Assembly: GCA_947454235.1 (NCBI GenBank)
Contig: CANGIY010000017.1
Span: 1-64,000, forward strand
Origin: Chitinophagaceae bacterium
GTDB taxonomy: Bacteria; Bacteroidota; Bacteroidia; Chitinophagales; Chitinophagaceae
Direction: 5' to 3'
Length of the DNA stretch: 64,000 nucleotides
Made by a program: the position numbers and the translations under genes
In this document: in pieces, positions 1-9,533 of the stretch
Layout: every line of letters starts with the position of its first letter
How positions within the stretch are numbered: position 1 is the first letter of the stretch
The notes under the pieces: model-generated
Told to the model about the DNA's origin: nothing
Databases searched by the model: none
What the model saw: the letters and a program-made list of their open reading frames with translations, nothing else

Positions 1-193
1 GAGGGTGATAAGCTGATACACCTCCACCTAAATACTGCTTCAACAAAGAGTCTGTGTCAATTTTATCTATTACTTCATTAACTGTACGAACAGGATGATT
101 TTGTGCTATAAGTTCGTCTAATGAGGGCGGCAAAAGGAAAGCCTGTGACTGGCTATATGTCTTAAAAACTGCTTTAAATTTCCCTTTTGGCAT
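1..193 (-). CDS. IS1182-family transposase, N-terminal part (continues beyond the window)
   Basis: The frame starts at an ATG at 193 and is still open at base 1, giving about 64 residues. The translated start contains YSQSQAFLLPPSLDELI, then a QNHPVR stretch, a VNEVIDKI segment and GGGVSAYHP. This order (a Q-rich start, LLPPSLDE, NHxVR, NEVxD, QYxGGGxxxYHP) is the conserved N-terminal domain of IS1182-type transposases. It would cut and join an insertion sequence. The catalytic DDE domain lies outside the window, so whether it is intact is unknown. The outer end of the element should lie just upstream of the ATG, around 194-260, but I could not identify its terminal inverted repeat from one end alone. 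Confidence 0.8.
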   Translation of the reverse strand, partial: MPKGKFKAVFKTYSQSQAFLLPPSLDELIAQNHPVRTVNEVIDKIDTDSLLKQYLGGGVSAYHP

Positions 194-295
194 ACTATAA
201 ATATACGCAAAAATCCTTATTTAGCAAAGTGTTTTGACAACTTTATTTCTTAGAATTTTATCTCATATCCTGATAGAATCAACAAAAAACGAAAA

Positions 296-320
296 GAGGC
301 TGCCCTTTTGAGACAGCCTC
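296..320 (-). terminator. Rho-independent terminator after the M28 peptidase
   Basis: GAGGCTG at 296-302 pairs with CAGCCTC at 314-320 around an 11-nt loop. On the minus strand the stem is followed by TTTTC and then a GTTTTTTG run. It lies 30 bp past the peptidase stop. The plus side also carries a T-rich tail (321-329), so it may work in both directions and shield the region from the insertion sequence. Confidence 0.75.
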
Positions 321-350
321 TTTGTTTTTCACTTATTTAGCCTATATCGA

Positions 351-1265
351 TCACATTGTTACCAATACTTGATATACACCATCAACCACTTTAGCCATCC
401 TGACGAAGTCTAATTGCTCTAGTGTGTCTGTGATTTCATGATAACTTTTGTTGCGTAAATATGAAGTATCGGTAACCATCAGCGCACTAAACCCAAAATA
501 CCAATAGTTGCGGTGGTCGCTCCAGTCAATACCCGGTAATAATTTTGGCGCTGTGAACTTTACGGTTCTTATTTCATTAGCTTGTTTGAAATTTTTGGCA
601 AACTTGGCAGCGAAGCGCCCTGAATTGGGTTTTCTTATCAATGTAATAAAGTTTCCACGACTACCGTAAATCCATCTTAAGGGTGCGATTGGGTAAGACT
701 GGGTGTGTTTTTCATCTTTAAAATAACCTATCATTTCTAACGAAACCATTCCATAAACATTGATTCCGCTATCAGCTAGTGATTTAGCATGAACAAAGCT
801 ACCCATACCATTTGTGTTGTAATATGGAGGTTCTTCCAAGGTGTAGGCAACTAAATCGATACGGCACTTTAACTCTTTGCCTGAAAGCAATCTCGCCAAT
901 TCAAGTAAACCTGCTACCCCACTACCATTGTCGTCGGCACCTTGCTGATTCCCACAAACATCGTAATGCGCACCCACTATAATCCTCTTTGCATTAGCTG
1001 GTCCAAAAGAGCAAATTACATTTTTGTAAACCTTTCCTCGTATGGAATACTTCTGCTCATAGACGTTTTTGCTGTATTTACCGAATTCACCTGAAATGAA
1101 CGCTGCAATTTGGTTCAACAATTGAACATTCTCACTGTTACGAAAGCCATCTGTTTTAGTGAGAGTTATAAGATGTTGCCTCAAAACAGAAGAGTCAGCA
1201 TTTTCAGTAGCATTTAAAACAATCGAACAACCCATTATACATGCCGACAATATTAGCCTTTTCAT
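351..1265 (-). CDS. Secreted M28-family zinc metallopeptidase (aminopeptidase-like)
   Basis: A protein of about 304 residues with an N-terminal hydrophobic segment ending near a Cys (IMGC), so it is exported and possibly a lipoprotein. Family M28 peptidases bind two zinc ions and remove N-terminal residues or short peptides. Numbered from the TTG two codons upstream, the metal and catalytic positions are visible: GAHYD (His102), GADDNGSG (Asp113), LEE (Glu146/147, catalytic base and ligand), SLEMIG (Glu179, where Asp or Glu is usual) and SYHEITDT (His278). An in-frame TTG lies at 1271, but the ATG at 1265 gives the normal signal peptide and is preferred. It is a single gene with its own terminator. 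Substrate cannot be told from sequence. Confidence 0.88.
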   Translation of the reverse strand: MKRLILSACIMGCSIVLNATENADSSVLRQHLITLTKTDGFRNSENVQLLNQIAAFISGEFGKYSKNVYEQKYSIRGKVYKNVICSFGPANAKRIIVGAHYDVCGNQQGADDNGSGVAGLLELARLLSGKELKCRIDLVAYTLEEPPYYNTNGMGSFVHAKSLADSGINVYGMVSLEMIGYFKDEKHTQSYPIAPLRWIYGSRGNFITLIRKPNSGRFAAKFAKNFKQANEIRTVKFTAPKLLPGIDWSDHRNYWYFGFSALMVTDTSYLRNKSYHEITDTLEQLDFVRMAKVVDGVYQVLVTM

Positions 1266-1307
1266 ACCCAAATCATTTTTTAAGAAAACTGAGCACGAAC
1301 AAAAAAA

Positions 1308-1571
1308 CTATTGTTTCAGCACCCTGTGATATGCCGAAATACCATTTTCGACAACTTTTACAAGGTACACTCCATTTTCAAAGTCTGAAAGATTCAGAGT
1401 GTAAGAGCTTGAATTTATATTACCTAGTCCGCTATAAATACCAGAGCCCGTCGTATCAACAGCAAATAGATTCATATCGCGCATGGAGGTACCTACTAGT
1501 GCGGCAAGCCTACACTCGCTTAATTGATAAACAACTAAAGCACGCTGATAAATATTAAAATTAAATAACAT
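1308..1571 (-). pseudogene. Remnant of a T9SS type A C-terminal sorting domain
   Basis: An 87-codon open frame whose last ~55 residues match the second half of a type A sorting domain: a strand with MNLFAVD, a central Leu/Ser/Asn-rich strand (YTLNLSDFENG) and the closing VYLVKVVENG...RVLKQ. The usual YPNP start of the domain and all of the cargo protein are missing. No plausible start or promoter precedes it; just upstream come stop codons and a dispersed palindromic repeat. I read it as the 3' stub of a deleted secreted-protein gene, left where the repeat and the nearby insertion sequence have been active. An expressed small protein is possible but unlikely. Confidence 0.6.
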
Positions 1572-1648
1572 TCACCCATTTGCATGTTCAAAAGAATAAG
1601 TTGAAGTACTTAATGGGTTTGTTGCTGTAAAGTGCGAAATATTGGTTA

Positions 1649-1716
1649 CCGAATTGATGTAATTCGGAAGCACATGCTTCTTGAATGTGCGGTCGAATGA
1701 AATCTTGGACCAGATT
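1649..1716. repeat. Dispersed palindromic repeat, copy A
   Basis: The stretch CGGAAGCACATGCTTC at 1665-1680, followed by TGAATGT, GGTCGAA and CCAGAT, recurs at 23420 and 24457. A stem GGAAGC/GCTTC(C) with loop ACAT is shared by all copies. This copy adds a perfect CCGAATT/AATTCGG hairpin (1649-1667, 5-nt loop). The later GAAGG/CCTTC hairpin of the other copies is decayed here (GAATG...TCTTG). It lies between the sorting-domain remnant and the ahcY terminator. Confidence 0.75.
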
Positions 1717-1760
1717 GAAGCAAATTTGAAGGTTTTTATAGATTGTCCCAACAACAAAAA

Positions 1761-1789
1761 AGCCGTCCCGAAATGATCTCGGAACGGCT
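1761..1789 (-). terminator. Rho-independent terminator of ahcY
   Basis: AGCCGT at 1761-1766 pairs with ACGGCT at 1784-1789, continued by CCGA/TCGG inside, with a short loop. On the minus strand the stem is followed by TTTTTGTTG. It lies 28 bp after the ahcY stop codon. Confidence 0.85.
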
Positions 1790-1816
1790 AATATTTGAAG
1801 CGTTTTTAGTCGGGGA

Positions 1817-3145
1817 CTAGTAACGATACATATCTGTTTTGTACGGACCAGCTTTTGGAATGCCGAGGTAAGCAGCTTGCTCATCAGTAAGTTCGTCGAG
1901 CTGAGCACCTACTTTAGAAAGGTGCAAACGTGCTACTTTTTCGTCGAGGTGCTTTGGAAGCACATAAACTTCGTTTTTGTAGTTAGCGTGGTTTGTCCAA
2001 AGTTCGATTTGCGCCAAAGTTTGGTTAGAGAATGAGTTACTCATTACGAAACTTGGGTGACCAGTTGCGCAACCGAGGTTCACCAAACGACCTTCTGCAA
2101 GTACAATCACATCGTTACCTTCAATGTTGTACAAGTCAACTTGTGGCTTGATGGTATCTTTGGTATGTCCGTAAGCCTTGTTCAACCAAGCCATGTCGAT
2201 TTCGATATCGAAGTGACCAATGTTACAAACAATAGCTTTGTCTTTCATAGCCCTGAAATGTTTTTCAGTGATGAGGTCGCGGCAACCTGAAGCAGTAACA
2301 ACGATATCAGCTTCTTTAACTGCGTCAATCATTCTTTTAACTTCGAAACCGTCCATAGAAGCTTGCAAAGCACAAATTGGGTCAATTTCAGTTACAATAA
2401 CCCTTGCACCTGCGCCCCTCAATGAATTTGCTGAACCTTTACCTACGTCACCGTAACCACCTACAACAGCCACTTTACCAGCCATCATAACGTCGGTAGC
2501 TCTGCGAATCGCATCAACCAGACTTTCCTGGCAACCGTATTTGTTATCAAATTTAGATTTTGTAACTGAGTCATTCACGTTGATCGCAGGAATTGGCAAA
2601 GTACCTTTTACCATTCTTTCGTAAAGCCTGTGAACTCCTGTAGTAGTTTCTTCACTTAAACCTTTGATGTGCTGCACCAATTCAGGGTATTTATCGAGTA
2701 CGATATTGGTAAGGTCACCACCATCATCCAAAATCATATTCAATGGTCTGTCTTCGCTTCCGAAGAACAGAGTTTGCTCGATGCACCAATCAGCATCTTC
2801 AAGCGACTGACCTTTCCATGCGAAAACACCGATACCTGCTTTAGCGATTGCTGCAGCGGCATGGTCTTGAGTTGAGAAGATATTGCACGAGCTCCATTTT
2901 ACTTCGGCACCCAATGCAACTAATGTTTCAATTAATACTGCAGTTTGAATTGTCATGTGCAAACAACCTGCAATGCGAGCTCCTTTCAAAGGTTGTGAAG
3001 GGCCATATTCTGCTCTAATTGCCATCAAACCCGGCATTTCTGCTTCAGCAAGACGGATTTCTTTTCTACCCCACTCAGCCAAATCAATGTTGGCAACTTT
3101 AAAAGGGAGTTTCATATCAATTTTTGAACTCGACATAACGCTCAT
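1817..3145 (-). CDS. ahcY: Adenosylhomocysteinase
   Basis: A 442-residue cytosolic enzyme that reversibly splits S-adenosylhomocysteine into adenosine and homocysteine, relieving product inhibition of methyltransferases. Visible features: the substrate-site [13 protein letters not shown] (His63), [44 protein letters not shown] (catalytic Lys196 and Asp200), the NAD loop [16 protein letters not shown] near 229-244, and the canonical C-terminus KTDMYRY that closes the neighbouring subunit's NAD site. Length is normal for the family (430-480). It is monocistronic, with a TAnnTTTG box upstream and a strong terminator downstream. ATG 3145 is used; the next ATG (3136) would remove only three residues. 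Confidence 0.98.
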   Translation of the reverse strand: MSVMSSSKIDMKLPFKVANIDLAEWGRKEIRLAEAEMPGLMAIRAEYGPSQPLKGARIAGCLHMTIQTAVLIETLVALGAEVKWSSCNIFSTQDHAAAAIAKAGIGVFAWKGQSLEDADWCIEQTLFFGSEDRPLNMILDDGGDLTNIVLDKYPELVQHIKGLSEETTTGVHRLYERMVKGTLPIPAINVNDSVTKSKFDNKYGCQESLVDAIRRATDVMMAGKVAVVGGYGDVGKGSANSLRGAGARVIVTEIDPICALQASMDGFEVKRMIDAVKEADIVVTASGCRDLITEKHFRAMKDKAIVCNIGHFDIEIDMAWLNKAYGHTKDTIKPQVDLYNIEGNDVIVLAEGRLVNLGCATGHPSFVMSNSFSNQTLAQIELWTNHANYKNEVYVLPKHLDEKVARLHLSKVGAQLDELTDEQAAYLGIPKAGPYKTDMYRY

Positions 3146-3168
3146 AAATGTTCTAAATAATTTTGATG

Positions 3169-3176
3169 CAAATGTA
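3169..3176 (-). promoter_or_regulatory. Bacteroidota-type -7 box for ahcY (TACATTTG)
   Basis: TACATTTG on the minus strand matches the TAnnTTTG consensus exactly and lies 23 bp before the ahcY ATG. No TTTG is found at the usual 17-23 bp upstream; a TTG lies 12 bp upstream. Confidence 0.55.
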
Positions 3177-3249
3177 AGGTTATTCCTACAATCCCTTTCC
3201 GCTAATTTAGTCTAATTGTGTATTTATTTGAGCTATAATTACATAGCAT

Positions 3250-4035
3250 CTACACACCTTTTGACGACATGTAGTTGTAGTCGAACATAAGCTGATCGAG
3301 AAAATCGAATCCATTGAGTCTGGAATCAATTTTGAGGTGCTTTTTGACTTTTTTTGCAATATCATCGGCATACCGTTGGGAATCAGCCTGATGGCGCGGC
3401 AAACCAACTACACTTCTTATGCCGTTGATATCGGAGTCCTTCAAACGCATGACATCGGGAAAAATGACTGTGTAATTGCTCACCTCAATTTTTCTGAATA
3501 TCGTTTCACTGATATCCATTTGGTATCGCGTATCAATCACAATAGTTCCTGCTGCCAAATCGCCAATACGTTGGTTGTTGGATGTGATAGCTATTGAAAA
3601 AATATCGGGCAAAGATGAAACCATTGATGCCAAAACCAGCACATAAAATAGGTTATAATACTGAGAAATTGCCATTGTTGCTATGGAACCAAAACTCAAC
3701 GCCCACCTAACTAAATATTGACTGGCTGTAGTATTGGTATCTCGAAAACTGACTACTTTGATACCCAATATTTTCTTTCCGGGACTCTGCCCTTGCCAAA
3801 AAATCTCGAAGAACAATTTGTAGAAAGTGACCGGTAGAAAAACAAAAATTAAATTGAATAGAGTAAAGAGTGCCTCTTTGTATCCGAACATTGAATTAAG
3901 CAAAGTTTCGGCAGCCCAGATGTAAACGAGCACAATAGCCATGTCAATCGCTGCACCCGCCAATCGTTGAGCGAATGTGGCAAGCTTGAATTCCAGTTCG
4001 ATATTGAAAGGAGTTTCGACTGTTACAATGGCCAT
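3250..4035 (-). CDS. RDD-family membrane protein
   Basis: A 261-residue inner-membrane protein. The RDD domain is marked by FAQRLAGAAIDMAIV (first Arg and Asp), a second long hydrophobic region, then GQSPGKKILGIKVV, a further hydrophobic pair and RIGDLAAGTIVID (the closing Arg/Asp). About four membrane segments span residues 25-150. The last ~85 residues are a soluble, charged tail with no domain I know. RDD proteins are often linked to ion or osmolyte transport, but the substrate is generally not established. A GTG at 4056 is in frame; the ATG at 4035 gives the expected start (MAIVTVETPFNIELEF). It is divergent from kup, which may be coincidental. Confidence 0.85.
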   Translation of the reverse strand: MAIVTVETPFNIELEFKLATFAQRLAGAAIDMAIVLVYIWAAETLLNSMFGYKEALFTLFNLIFVFLPVTFYKLFFEIFWQGQSPGKKILGIKVVSFRDTNTTASQYLVRWALSFGSIATMAISQYYNLFYVLVLASMVSSLPDIFSIAITSNNQRIGDLAAGTIVIDTRYQMDISETIFRKIEVSNYTVIFPDVMRLKDSDINGIRSVVGLPRHQADSQRYADDIAKKVKKHLKIDSRLNGFDFLDQLMFDYNYMSSKGV

Positions 4036-4169
4036 AAGCAAATGTAAGTAACACACTCAAAAAATGAAGAAAACGGGCTGCCGTTTTTTGCGTTTCGTTT
4101 TATTTGTTCAATTTATGTGCTGTATTTCCTAACATTCACAGTTTCTTTTGTAAAAGCACTGTTAAGTGC

Positions 4170-4201
4170 TTGAATATAAGGCGGGCATTTATTTAACTTT
4201 G
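4170..4201 (+). promoter_or_regulatory. Promoter of kup (TTG, 21-bp gap, TAACTTTG)
   Basis: TTG at 4170-4172 and TAACTTTG at 4194-4201, 21 bp apart, match the Bacteroidota -33/-7 arrangement and lie 30 bp before the GTG start of kup. Confidence 0.6.
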
Positions 4202-4231
4202 CCTCCACATTTTTAATTCAAACCCCTCGCG

Positions 4232-6199
4232 GTGTCACAGAATCTTAACAAGGTAACCATTGCAGGAATTATCATTGCACTTGGTATCATCTACGGCGAT
4301 ATTGGTACGTCTCCGTTGTATGTAATGAACTCTATTTGTGGAGGAAAGGTTATTAGTGAAGATTTGATTTTAGGAGCTCTCTCCTGCATCATCTGGACTC
4401 TGACTTTACAAACTACAATCAAGTACGTTTTACTCACACTGAAAGCCGATAACCGCGGTGAAGGTGGTATCTTCTCACTTTTTGCGCTTGTACGCAGGCA
4501 TGGCAGGTGGACTGTATTCCCCGCAATGGTGGGTGGTGCTGCCCTACTCGCCGATGGTATGATTACACCGCCTATCTCAGTTACGTCAGCCATTGAAGGT
4601 ATGCGCGGGCTCAGTGTATTTCATCAAATGTCCAATATGTCGATCGTTTATATCGTTATTACGATCATGTCACTGTTGTTCTTTTTCCAGCAATTTGGCA
4701 CATCTACTATTGGTAAAGCCTTTGGTAATATTATGCTTGTTTGGTTTTTGATGTTAGGCGCATTGGGCGTTTTAACTGTATTTAAATTCCATGACTGGAG
4801 CATTCTCAAAGCACTTAATCCCTATTATGCCTTTAAAATATTGACTGTATATAAGAATGGCTTCTGGATTTTAGGTGGAGTCTTTCTTTGCACAACGGGT
4901 GCTGAAGCCCTTTATTCTGACTTGGGGCACTGCGGTCGCCCTAATATCAGGTATTCATGGGCATTTGTAAAAACATGCCTGATTCTGAACTATTTGGGTC
5001 AGGGTGCGCAATTATTAAACACGCGTTCCGGCTCTACCTGGAACTCAACCGCAGACAATCCTTTTTACTATATGATGCCGCATTGGTTCCTTCCAATTGG
5101 CATTATCATAGCTACAGTTGCTGCAATTATTGCCAGTCAGGCTTTGATTTCGGGTTCTTTTACGCTGATAGGTGAAGCTATTAAACTGAACCTTTGGCCT
5201 AAAATGAAGATCAACTTTCCAACGGTTGAAAGAGGTCAATTGTTCATTCCGGGTATTAATACATTGCTGTTTATAGGTTGTACCGCTATTACAATGTATT
5301 TCCAGCAGTCATCTAAAATGGAAGCGGCGTATGGACTTTCTATTACTATATGTATGATAATGACTTCTGTGTTGTTCTCGTATTATATGTTCGTAAAACG
5401 TGTACCAATCATCTGGATTTTGGGTTACCTGATTGTTTATTTCACGATTGAATTCTCATTCCTCTATGCAAACCTTGTAGAGAAATTTGTGGAAGGTGGT
5501 GTGGTTACACTCATTGTTGCAGGTGGTATATTCTTGGCTATGTTTGTGTGGTACAGGTCTAGAAAAATCAAAAACCGTTTCGTTGAATTTGTGAAGTTAG
5601 ACAACTATGTACCTGTAATTCAGGAACTTAGCAACGACTTAACTATATCGAAATACGCGGCACACCTTATTTACCTCACCAGTGCCAATAACCCGAAAGA
5701 AATTGAGCACAAAATCATTTATTCAATCCTATCCCGGAAACCAAAAAGAGCCGATATATATTGGTTTGTACACGTTGAGGTACTCGATGACCCATACACA
5801 ATGGAATATGCGGTTCAAACGATTGTTCCTAATGAAATCATAAGAATTGAATTCAGACTAGGTTTCAGGGTTGAGCACAGAATTCAGCAAATGTTCCGTA
5901 AGGTAGTAGAAGAGATGTATGCCAACAAAGAAATCAATGTTCCTTGTAAATACGATTCTTTGCAAAAGAATAATGTTTTAGGTGATGCTCGCTTTATTGT
6001 GATGGAGAAATTCTTGTCACGCGACAACATCCTGCCATTGTGGGAGCGTTTGATCATGAGGGGTTATTTCATTCTTAAAAGGTTTAGCTTGTCAGAAGAA
6101 AAAGGCTTTGGATTGGATCCTTCTGACGTTACGCTGGAGAAATATCCGCTTGTTGTTTCCAGTACCGCCGATTACAACTTAAAACGCATCAACGAATAA
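4232..6199 (+). CDS. kup: KUP-family potassium uptake transporter
   Basis: A 655-residue K+ uptake permease of the KUP/HAK/KT family, probably proton-coupled. The first membrane helix carries the family signature YGDIGTSPLYV (21-31). The second segment has the RGEGGIFSLFAL motif, and MITPPISVTSAIEG follows. About 12 membrane helices fill residues 1-440. The C-terminal ~200 residues form the cytosolic domain typical of the family. Translation starts at GTG (4232), giving MSQNLNKVTIAG; no ATG is available before the conserved first helix. It is monocistronic, flanked by its own promoter and terminator. Confidence 0.95.
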   Translation: MSQNLNKVTIAGIIIALGIIYGDIGTSPLYVMNSICGGKVISEDLILGALSCIIWTLTLQTTIKYVLLTLKADNRGEGGIFSLFALVRRHGRWTVFPAMVGGAALLADGMITPPISVTSAIEGMRGLSVFHQMSNMSIVYIVITIMSLLFFFQQFGTSTIGKAFGNIMLVWFLMLGALGVLTVFKFHDWSILKALNPYYAFKILTVYKNGFWILGGVFLCTTGAEALYSDLGHCGRPNIRYSWAFVKTCLILNYLGQGAQLLNTRSGSTWNSTADNPFYYMMPHWFLPIGIIIATVAAIIASQALISGSFTLIGEAIKLNLWPKMKINFPTVERGQLFIPGINTLLFIGCTAITMYFQQSSKMEAAYGLSITICMIMTSVLFSYYMFVKRVPIIWILGYLIVYFTIEFSFLYANLVEKFVEGGVVTLIVAGGIFLAMFVWYRSRKIKNRFVEFVKLDNYVPVIQELSNDLTISKYAAHLIYLTSANNPKEIEHKIIYSILSRKPKRADIYWFVHVEVLDDPYTMEYAVQTIVPNEIIRIEFRLGFRVEHRIQQMFRKVVEEMYANKEINVPCKYDSLQKNNVLGDARFIVMEKFLSRDNILPLWERLIMRGYFILKRFSLSEEKGFGLDPSDVTLEKYPLVVSSTADYNLKRINE

Positions 6200-6220
6200 T
6201 AAAACGAATATTCATATTAA

Positions 6221-6251
6221 GCCCCGCTTTGATTTGCTTTCAAAGCGGGGC
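6221..6251 (+). terminator. Rho-independent terminator of kup
   Basis: GCCCCGCTTTG at 6221-6231 pairs perfectly with CAAAGCGGGGC at 6241-6251 (11-bp stem, 9-nt loop), followed by TTTTTG. It lies 21 bp after the kup stop. Confidence 0.92.
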
Positions 6252-6293
6252 TTTTTGATGAGTGGTTGTATCTTTTTGTTGACTTTGGGACAA

Positions 6294-8429
6294 CTATCTT
6301 ATACTTCCCGGAGGTGTTGGTATGCCTTTCAGTTGTCCGCCTTTCACCCTCATAATTTGATTATAAATGTCATCGGCCATTTGTTCAGATGGCATAAGCC
6401 CTTTAGCTTCACGCAATAATTCCAAGCTCTTATCATACTCACCTTTATTGCCATAAGCAATTCCTTTCGCACACAAAGCATTGTAATCGAGGATGTTGTT
6501 ATAGTGCATATTGTAAGCTTTATCAGCAAACACCAAGGCTTCATCAACCTGATTCATTGATGCTTTAGCCACCGCCCAGTAAGCGAGAATCGTTTGGGGC
6601 TGATTTCCTGTATATTTTACATATGCTGTAAACAAAGAATCACCTAATTTATGTTCTGCACGTTTGAGCGCATCAATGGCCTTGTAGTCCAATCGGGCCG
6701 TATCTCTAATAACCACACACACAGGCTTATCATCAATACTTGTAGTATGAATGACACCACCAGGCGGATAAGTACTTCTAAGTATAAACGGCTTAATAAA
6801 CAGCGTATTATATATGGCATATTGCCAAGGGAGACCATGACGCCCTGTAAAACCTGTACTCGTTGCCCTCAATTTAAGTTTCGGGTGATGCCTTTTTAAA
6901 TAGTCGCCTACGACACCCGGTGCATTGGAAGAAACTATAATTGTATCCTTTAGATTTTCAAAATGTTCGTGCAAAACCAGCCATTCTACTGATTCAGGAA
7001 TTGATGCCTGCCAATATTCATTGTCGAAATCGTAATAGGTTTCTTTAAATCCACCTACAAACTCATTGAAATACACGTATTCGTAAGGGTGGTTTTTGAT
7101 GGAAAAACTGATTGGGCCCGAGAGTCCGGCAAGAAACACAACAGGCACTGCATATTGAAAAGCAGGCTTATTGAGAAGACTCATTACATGATTTACACCA
7201 ATTGCAGCAAATATTACCAAGCCTCCATAGATAAACAACAAGTGCCTCCAGGCATTGTAAACAGGCATTTGATTGGCAATAGCAATTACCAGTGGCAACA
7301 AAAATGTAACTAAAATAAGTGCGCCCGTGCGCCAATTGTACCTGCGACCGTTATTGAAGTAAATACCCACACCCGCAACTACAAATACCTGAATAACAAT
7401 AGGAACTGTCCAGACAATGAATTTTGGCAGATAGTCGGTTGGTACGTGTTTTGAGTCAATTGTATTGCCTTCAAAATTCAATAAAATTAACTGCGGGAAG
7501 TTCTTAGCCGTATCTAGTGCCTCCAAAATGTGTGCAATAGGGCTGGTTAGCAAGAACGGCCATGTGAGAATGGCAATTGACAAACTTCCCAAAATGGCCA
7601 CTCCCAGCTTAATAGCCAATGGCTTCATCACTGCTCTACATTCTGCCAAAAAACCTTTATCGGTTACTACCCTTGCAGCTATTGCCAAACCAAGGAAAAA
7701 GAAGTGCATTACACCCGCAATACGGCTGTTAATAGTAAAAGCACATGCCAGCACAAAATAAACTACTGTTTTCCAGGTGAGCTTTGGTAATTCTTCTAAA
7801 ATGCACAATGAAAAATAAAAAGTGGATACCCACCCCGCATAAAAAGGTATATCCTTGACATCGTAAAGTGTTTGACCAAAGTACATTGGAGTAAAAAACA
7901 ATATCCATGAAGATATAAGTGCAGCACGCCAATCGGCAATTTTACGCGTTGCCAAGGCGGTAAACAATATGCCTAGAATAGCAAAAAGCTGGTTGAAAAT
8001 ATGTCTTACGTTGAATAACTGAGTTGTTTTATCGATGCCGGTAGCCATTGTAAAACCAGTTACCAACGACTCAAAACCATTTCCGTAATACCTCATTACA
8101 GGCCACACCTTATCTACTGAGTTTACTGTGCCCGGTGTACCCAGGTAAGAAGTATCTTTACCGAAAGAAGTGTAAAAATGCCAGTTTGCTTTGCCCAATG
8201 CCACCAGGTCAATTTCATCGCTGTTGTAGCCTACATTGTAACCCGAAAAAAGAAAAGTCACCAACATTACTATCAATGACCCAAACAAAAGCTGCTTGAA
8301 TATAGGTCGATTGTTTTTTTCGACTATAGTTTCGATTTTTATATGCGTTTCTTCAAAAGAATCGTTTTTAGCTGTCTCTTTTTCAATTGGAGTATTATTA
8401 ACGAGAGGGCCCTTCTTTGGTTTAGACAT
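6294..8429 (-). CDS. GT-C-type membrane glycosyltransferase-like protein with a C-terminal TPR region
   Basis: A 711-residue integral membrane protein. After a charged ~45-residue N-terminal tail, the first helix is followed by a periplasmic loop with YNSDEIDLV (near 68-76). The acidic pair in this place is the usual catalytic feature of GT-C enzymes such as the GT39/ArnT group, which use polyprenyl-phosphate sugars. About ten helices run to residue ~440, then a soluble domain, and the last ~100 residues look like TPR helices (repeated A-Y-N-x-G and L-x-A-K patterns). The donor and acceptor are unknown, and the family placement rests on topology and the acidic motif only. A second GT-C plus TPR protein lies at 35091-37025. 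Confidence 0.6.
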   Translation of the reverse strand: MSKPKKGPLVNNTPIEKETAKNDSFEETHIKIETIVEKNNRPIFKQLLFGSLIVMLVTFLFSGYNVGYNSDEIDLVALGKANWHFYTSFGKDTSYLGTPGTVNSVDKVWPVMRYYGNGFESLVTGFTMATGIDKTTQLFNVRHIFNQLFAILGILFTALATRKIADWRAALISSWILFFTPMYFGQTLYDVKDIPFYAGWVSTFYFSLCILEELPKLTWKTVVYFVLACAFTINSRIAGVMHFFFLGLAIAARVVTDKGFLAECRAVMKPLAIKLGVAILGSLSIAILTWPFLLTSPIAHILEALDTAKNFPQLILLNFEGNTIDSKHVPTDYLPKFIVWTVPIVIQVFVVAGVGIYFNNGRRYNWRTGALILVTFLLPLVIAIANQMPVYNAWRHLLFIYGGLVIFAAIGVNHVMSLLNKPAFQYAVPVVFLAGLSGPISFSIKNHPYEYVYFNEFVGGFKETYYDFDNEYWQASIPESVEWLVLHEHFENLKDTIIVSSNAPGVVGDYLKRHHPKLKLRATSTGFTGRHGLPWQYAIYNTLFIKPFILRSTYPPGGVIHTTSIDDKPVCVVIRDTARLDYKAIDALKRAEHKLGDSLFTAYVKYTGNQPQTILAYWAVAKASMNQVDEALVFADKAYNMHYNNILDYNALCAKGIAYGNKGEYDKSLELLREAKGLMPSEQMADDIYNQIMRVKGGQLKGIPTPPGSIR

Positions 8430-8555
8430 GGTATTAAAACTTTAGGATAATGCAATTATAACATATTTTGAGGTTTGCAACAAACTGCTTTTCATACTCT
8501 TCATATAAAAGACTTTAATTGAACTAGATATATTAGCTTAGTACTGCAATTGGGA

Positions 8556-9476
8556 ATGTTGAACCGTATTATTAAATCGCTGGCTTTCGTTTGTTTAGGT
8601 GGTTCGTGCTTTGCACAAACTGATTCATTTCATTCAAAATTCAGCGCACCCATTGAGCTCGATTCGGTGGTAGTGGGTACAGGGTTTGATGCTGAAGGAT
8701 TTATCGCCCACATGAAAAACGACACTACATTCTATAAAGCTTTCAAAAGCATGCACTTAGCATCTTTTATTTCAAGCGATACATTTAGGGTATTTAATGA
8801 AGAAAATTTACAAACAGGCAGCAGAACCGAACGTGTGAAACAAGTGATTGACGCAAACCATTGCCGCGTCAATACATTTGACGATGTATTAGGTACGGGT
8901 ATTTGTAAAAGCGGTAACAACAGATCAGAGACTTTTACAGGAAATCTATTCTATACCTCGTTTTTTTCAACAGAAAAAGTGTGCCACCAAAGCGATATTG
9001 TGGCGGGTTCACTCAAACCTGAGGGAAACTCACGCATGGATAAAGCCAAATTTCAATTGAAACAATTGATTTTCAACCCCGGGTCGGGGGTATCGGGAAT
9101 TCCTTTGATGGGTGAGAAAACTACCATTTTTGAACCCGGGCAACAAGAGAAGTATAAATTCAGCATAACTACCGATACACTTGATGGAGAACCAGTTTTT
9201 GTTTTTAGGATATTGCCCCGCCCCGAATACCGCAGTAAAGTTGTTTACAATGAACTTACTACTTGGTTTAGAATAAAAGACTACACGATTTTAGCTCGCC
9301 GCTACTCTATCTCCTACAAAAACTGGATTTATGATTTTGATGTAAACATGTACGTTAGACTTACTCAAAAAAATGGCAAGCTATACCCTTCGATTGTTCA
9401 CTACAAAGGCAACTGGCATATAGCTACTCAAAAACGGGAGAACACTACTTTACGCATGAAAGTAACCTACAATTAA
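8556..9476 (+). CDS. Secreted hypothetical protein
   Basis: A 306-residue protein with a clear signal peptide (MLNRIIKSLAFVCLGGSCFA, cleavage after CFA). The mature part is rich in beta-strand-like alternation and ends in a run of aromatic strands (YKNWIYDFDVNMYVRLTQ), like proteins that sit in or near the outer membrane. Three Cys (in NHCRV, GICKSG and KVCHQ) could form disulfides or a metal site. I do not recognise a named family. The ATG at 8556 is chosen over the in-frame TTG at 8550. It is divergent from the GT-C protein, with a 126-bp AT-rich gap that holds nothing else I can identify. Confidence 0.75.
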   Translation: MLNRIIKSLAFVCLGGSCFAQTDSFHSKFSAPIELDSVVVGTGFDAEGFIAHMKNDTTFYKAFKSMHLASFISSDTFRVFNEENLQTGSRTERVKQVIDANHCRVNTFDDVLGTGICKSGNNRSETFTGNLFYTSFFSTEKVCHQSDIVAGSLKPEGNSRMDKAKFQLKQLIFNPGSGVSGIPLMGEKTTIFEPGQQEKYKFSITTDTLDGEPVFVFRILPRPEYRSKVVYNELTTWFRIKDYTILARRYSISYKNWIYDFDVNMYVRLTQKNGKLYPSIVHYKGNWHIATQKRENTTLRMKVTYN

Positions 9477-9533
9477 GAAATAAAACGTTGTAAAAAGGAC
9501 TGTTTTATTTTCAAAAAAAATCGTATAAATGTT

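Noticed and set aside
1588-1908. 106-codon minus-strand frame with a RPHIQEACAS-like peptide
   Set aside because: The peptide is produced in all three copies of the palindromic repeat simply because the DNA is shared; the frame also runs through the ahcY terminator and into ahcY.
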